Positions 63,770-64,000 of a DNA stretch of 64,000 bases are shown piece after piece. The translations under genes were made by a program, and so were the position numbers. Under the pieces are notes generated by a model. That model saw only the letters and a list, made by a program, of their open reading frames with translations. It was not told where the DNA came from and made no database searches. How positions within the stretch are numbered: the first letter of the stretch is position 1; each line of letters starts with the position of its first letter. Origin of the DNA: Fischerella sp. PCC 9605 (lineage in GTDB: Bacteria > Cyanobacteriota > Cyanobacteriia > Cyanobacteriales > Nostocaceae); assembly GCF_000517105.1 (NCBI RefSeq), contig NZ_KI912149.1:944986-1008985 (forward strand). Direction: 5' to 3'.

Positions 63770-64000
63770 GGTTCAAGCTTGAAACGAGAAATGCCGACTT
63801 CAGAACCTCAAACTCCAAGCTTAAAACGAGAAATTCCGAGTTTGGAACCTGAAACTTCAGATTTGAAATGAGAAATTCCAGCTTCAGAACCTCAAACTCC
63901 GAGGTTGAAACAAGAAATTTCAGCTTCAGAACCTCAAACTCCGAGGTTGAAACAAGAAATTTCAGCTTCAGAACCTCAAACTTCAGATTTGAAATGAGAA
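63770..64000. repeat. 42-bp tandem repeat array (continues beyond window)
   Basis: Five full units start at 63788, 63830, 63872, 63914 and 63956, with a half unit before. Core TTCAGAACCTCAAACT. Units 4 and 5 share long identical stretches. Units are 14 codons long. The plus frame has TGA at the end of units 2 and 5, whereas one minus frame is open through the array. Confidence 0.85.

Noticed and set aside
63770..64000. CRISPR array
   Set aside because: Units are contiguous 42-bp tandem repeats without unique spacers; no cas gene in the window.

Overview
The window comes from a filamentous, probably heterocystous, cyanobacterium. The evidence is photosystem genes (psbQ, a psaJ-like gene and a psaB 3' relic), an NblB-type phycobilisome-degradation protein, a COP23-domain protein, many HIP1 octamers (GCGATCGC), heptanucleotide-type repeats (CAATGAC, TTGGTAG), PEP-CTERM proteins and very large multi-PAS kinases. 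No species can be fixed from the sequence alone.

Layout. 0-5 kb: end of an asparaginase gene, initiator tRNA-Met, two paralogous LEVG-type PEP-CTERM exoproteins, nblB and a CBS-pair protein. 5-12 kb: class II aldolase-like protein, SGNH hydrolase, SLH lipoprotein, Trp-rich small protein and a PAS/GAF sensor kinase with a repeat inserted in frame. 12-16 kb: DoxX-like protein, a 112-bp MITE with an 8-9 bp target duplication, a small lipoprotein, a psaB 3' relic, a variant psaJ and a PAS-Crp regulator. 16-25 kb: DUF4383 protein, a second SGNH hydrolase, and a signalling operon (XRE regulator, 1871-aa PAS hybrid kinase, receiver protein) with a palindromic operator candidate. 25-34 kb: housekeeping genes dapF, hfq, a KefB-type antiporter, a HTH/GrpE-like fusion, a PEBP protein, trpS and a metF-like gene.

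33.7-37.1 kb holds a tight three-gene operon: DUF262 protein, AAA ATPase with a DUF3696-like tail, and an unrecognised 317-aa protein. It is preceded by a perfect 17-bp palindrome. It is the best candidate here for an undescribed, probably defensive, system. It is followed by an MpaB/DUF2236 gene broken by one TGA codon, a VapC-type toxin-antitoxin pair, psbQ, a DAO-family oxidoreductase containing two repeat insertions, an alpha/beta-hydrolase lacking its nucleophile, a MazEF pair with frameshifted toxin, a decayed IS1634-type transposase, and rpiA.

45.8-64 kb: second PAS-Crp paralog, stress-type protein, DUF4142 lipoprotein, a three-gene operon (SDR, alpha/beta-hydrolase, unknown 478-aa protein), a 1418-aa two-partner-secretion exoprotein with 13 internal repeats plus a small membrane protein, an aldo/keto reductase, a COP23/protease/protease-TPR cluster, and a 42-bp tandem repeat array at the right edge.

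Two themes recur. Paralog pairs occur within the window (PEP-CTERM, SGNH, PAS-Crp, trypsin-like). CCCCTCTCC/GGAGAGGGG hairpin repeats lie between genes and also inside open reading frames, where they are translated. All functional calls come from reading motifs by eye; no database search was run.
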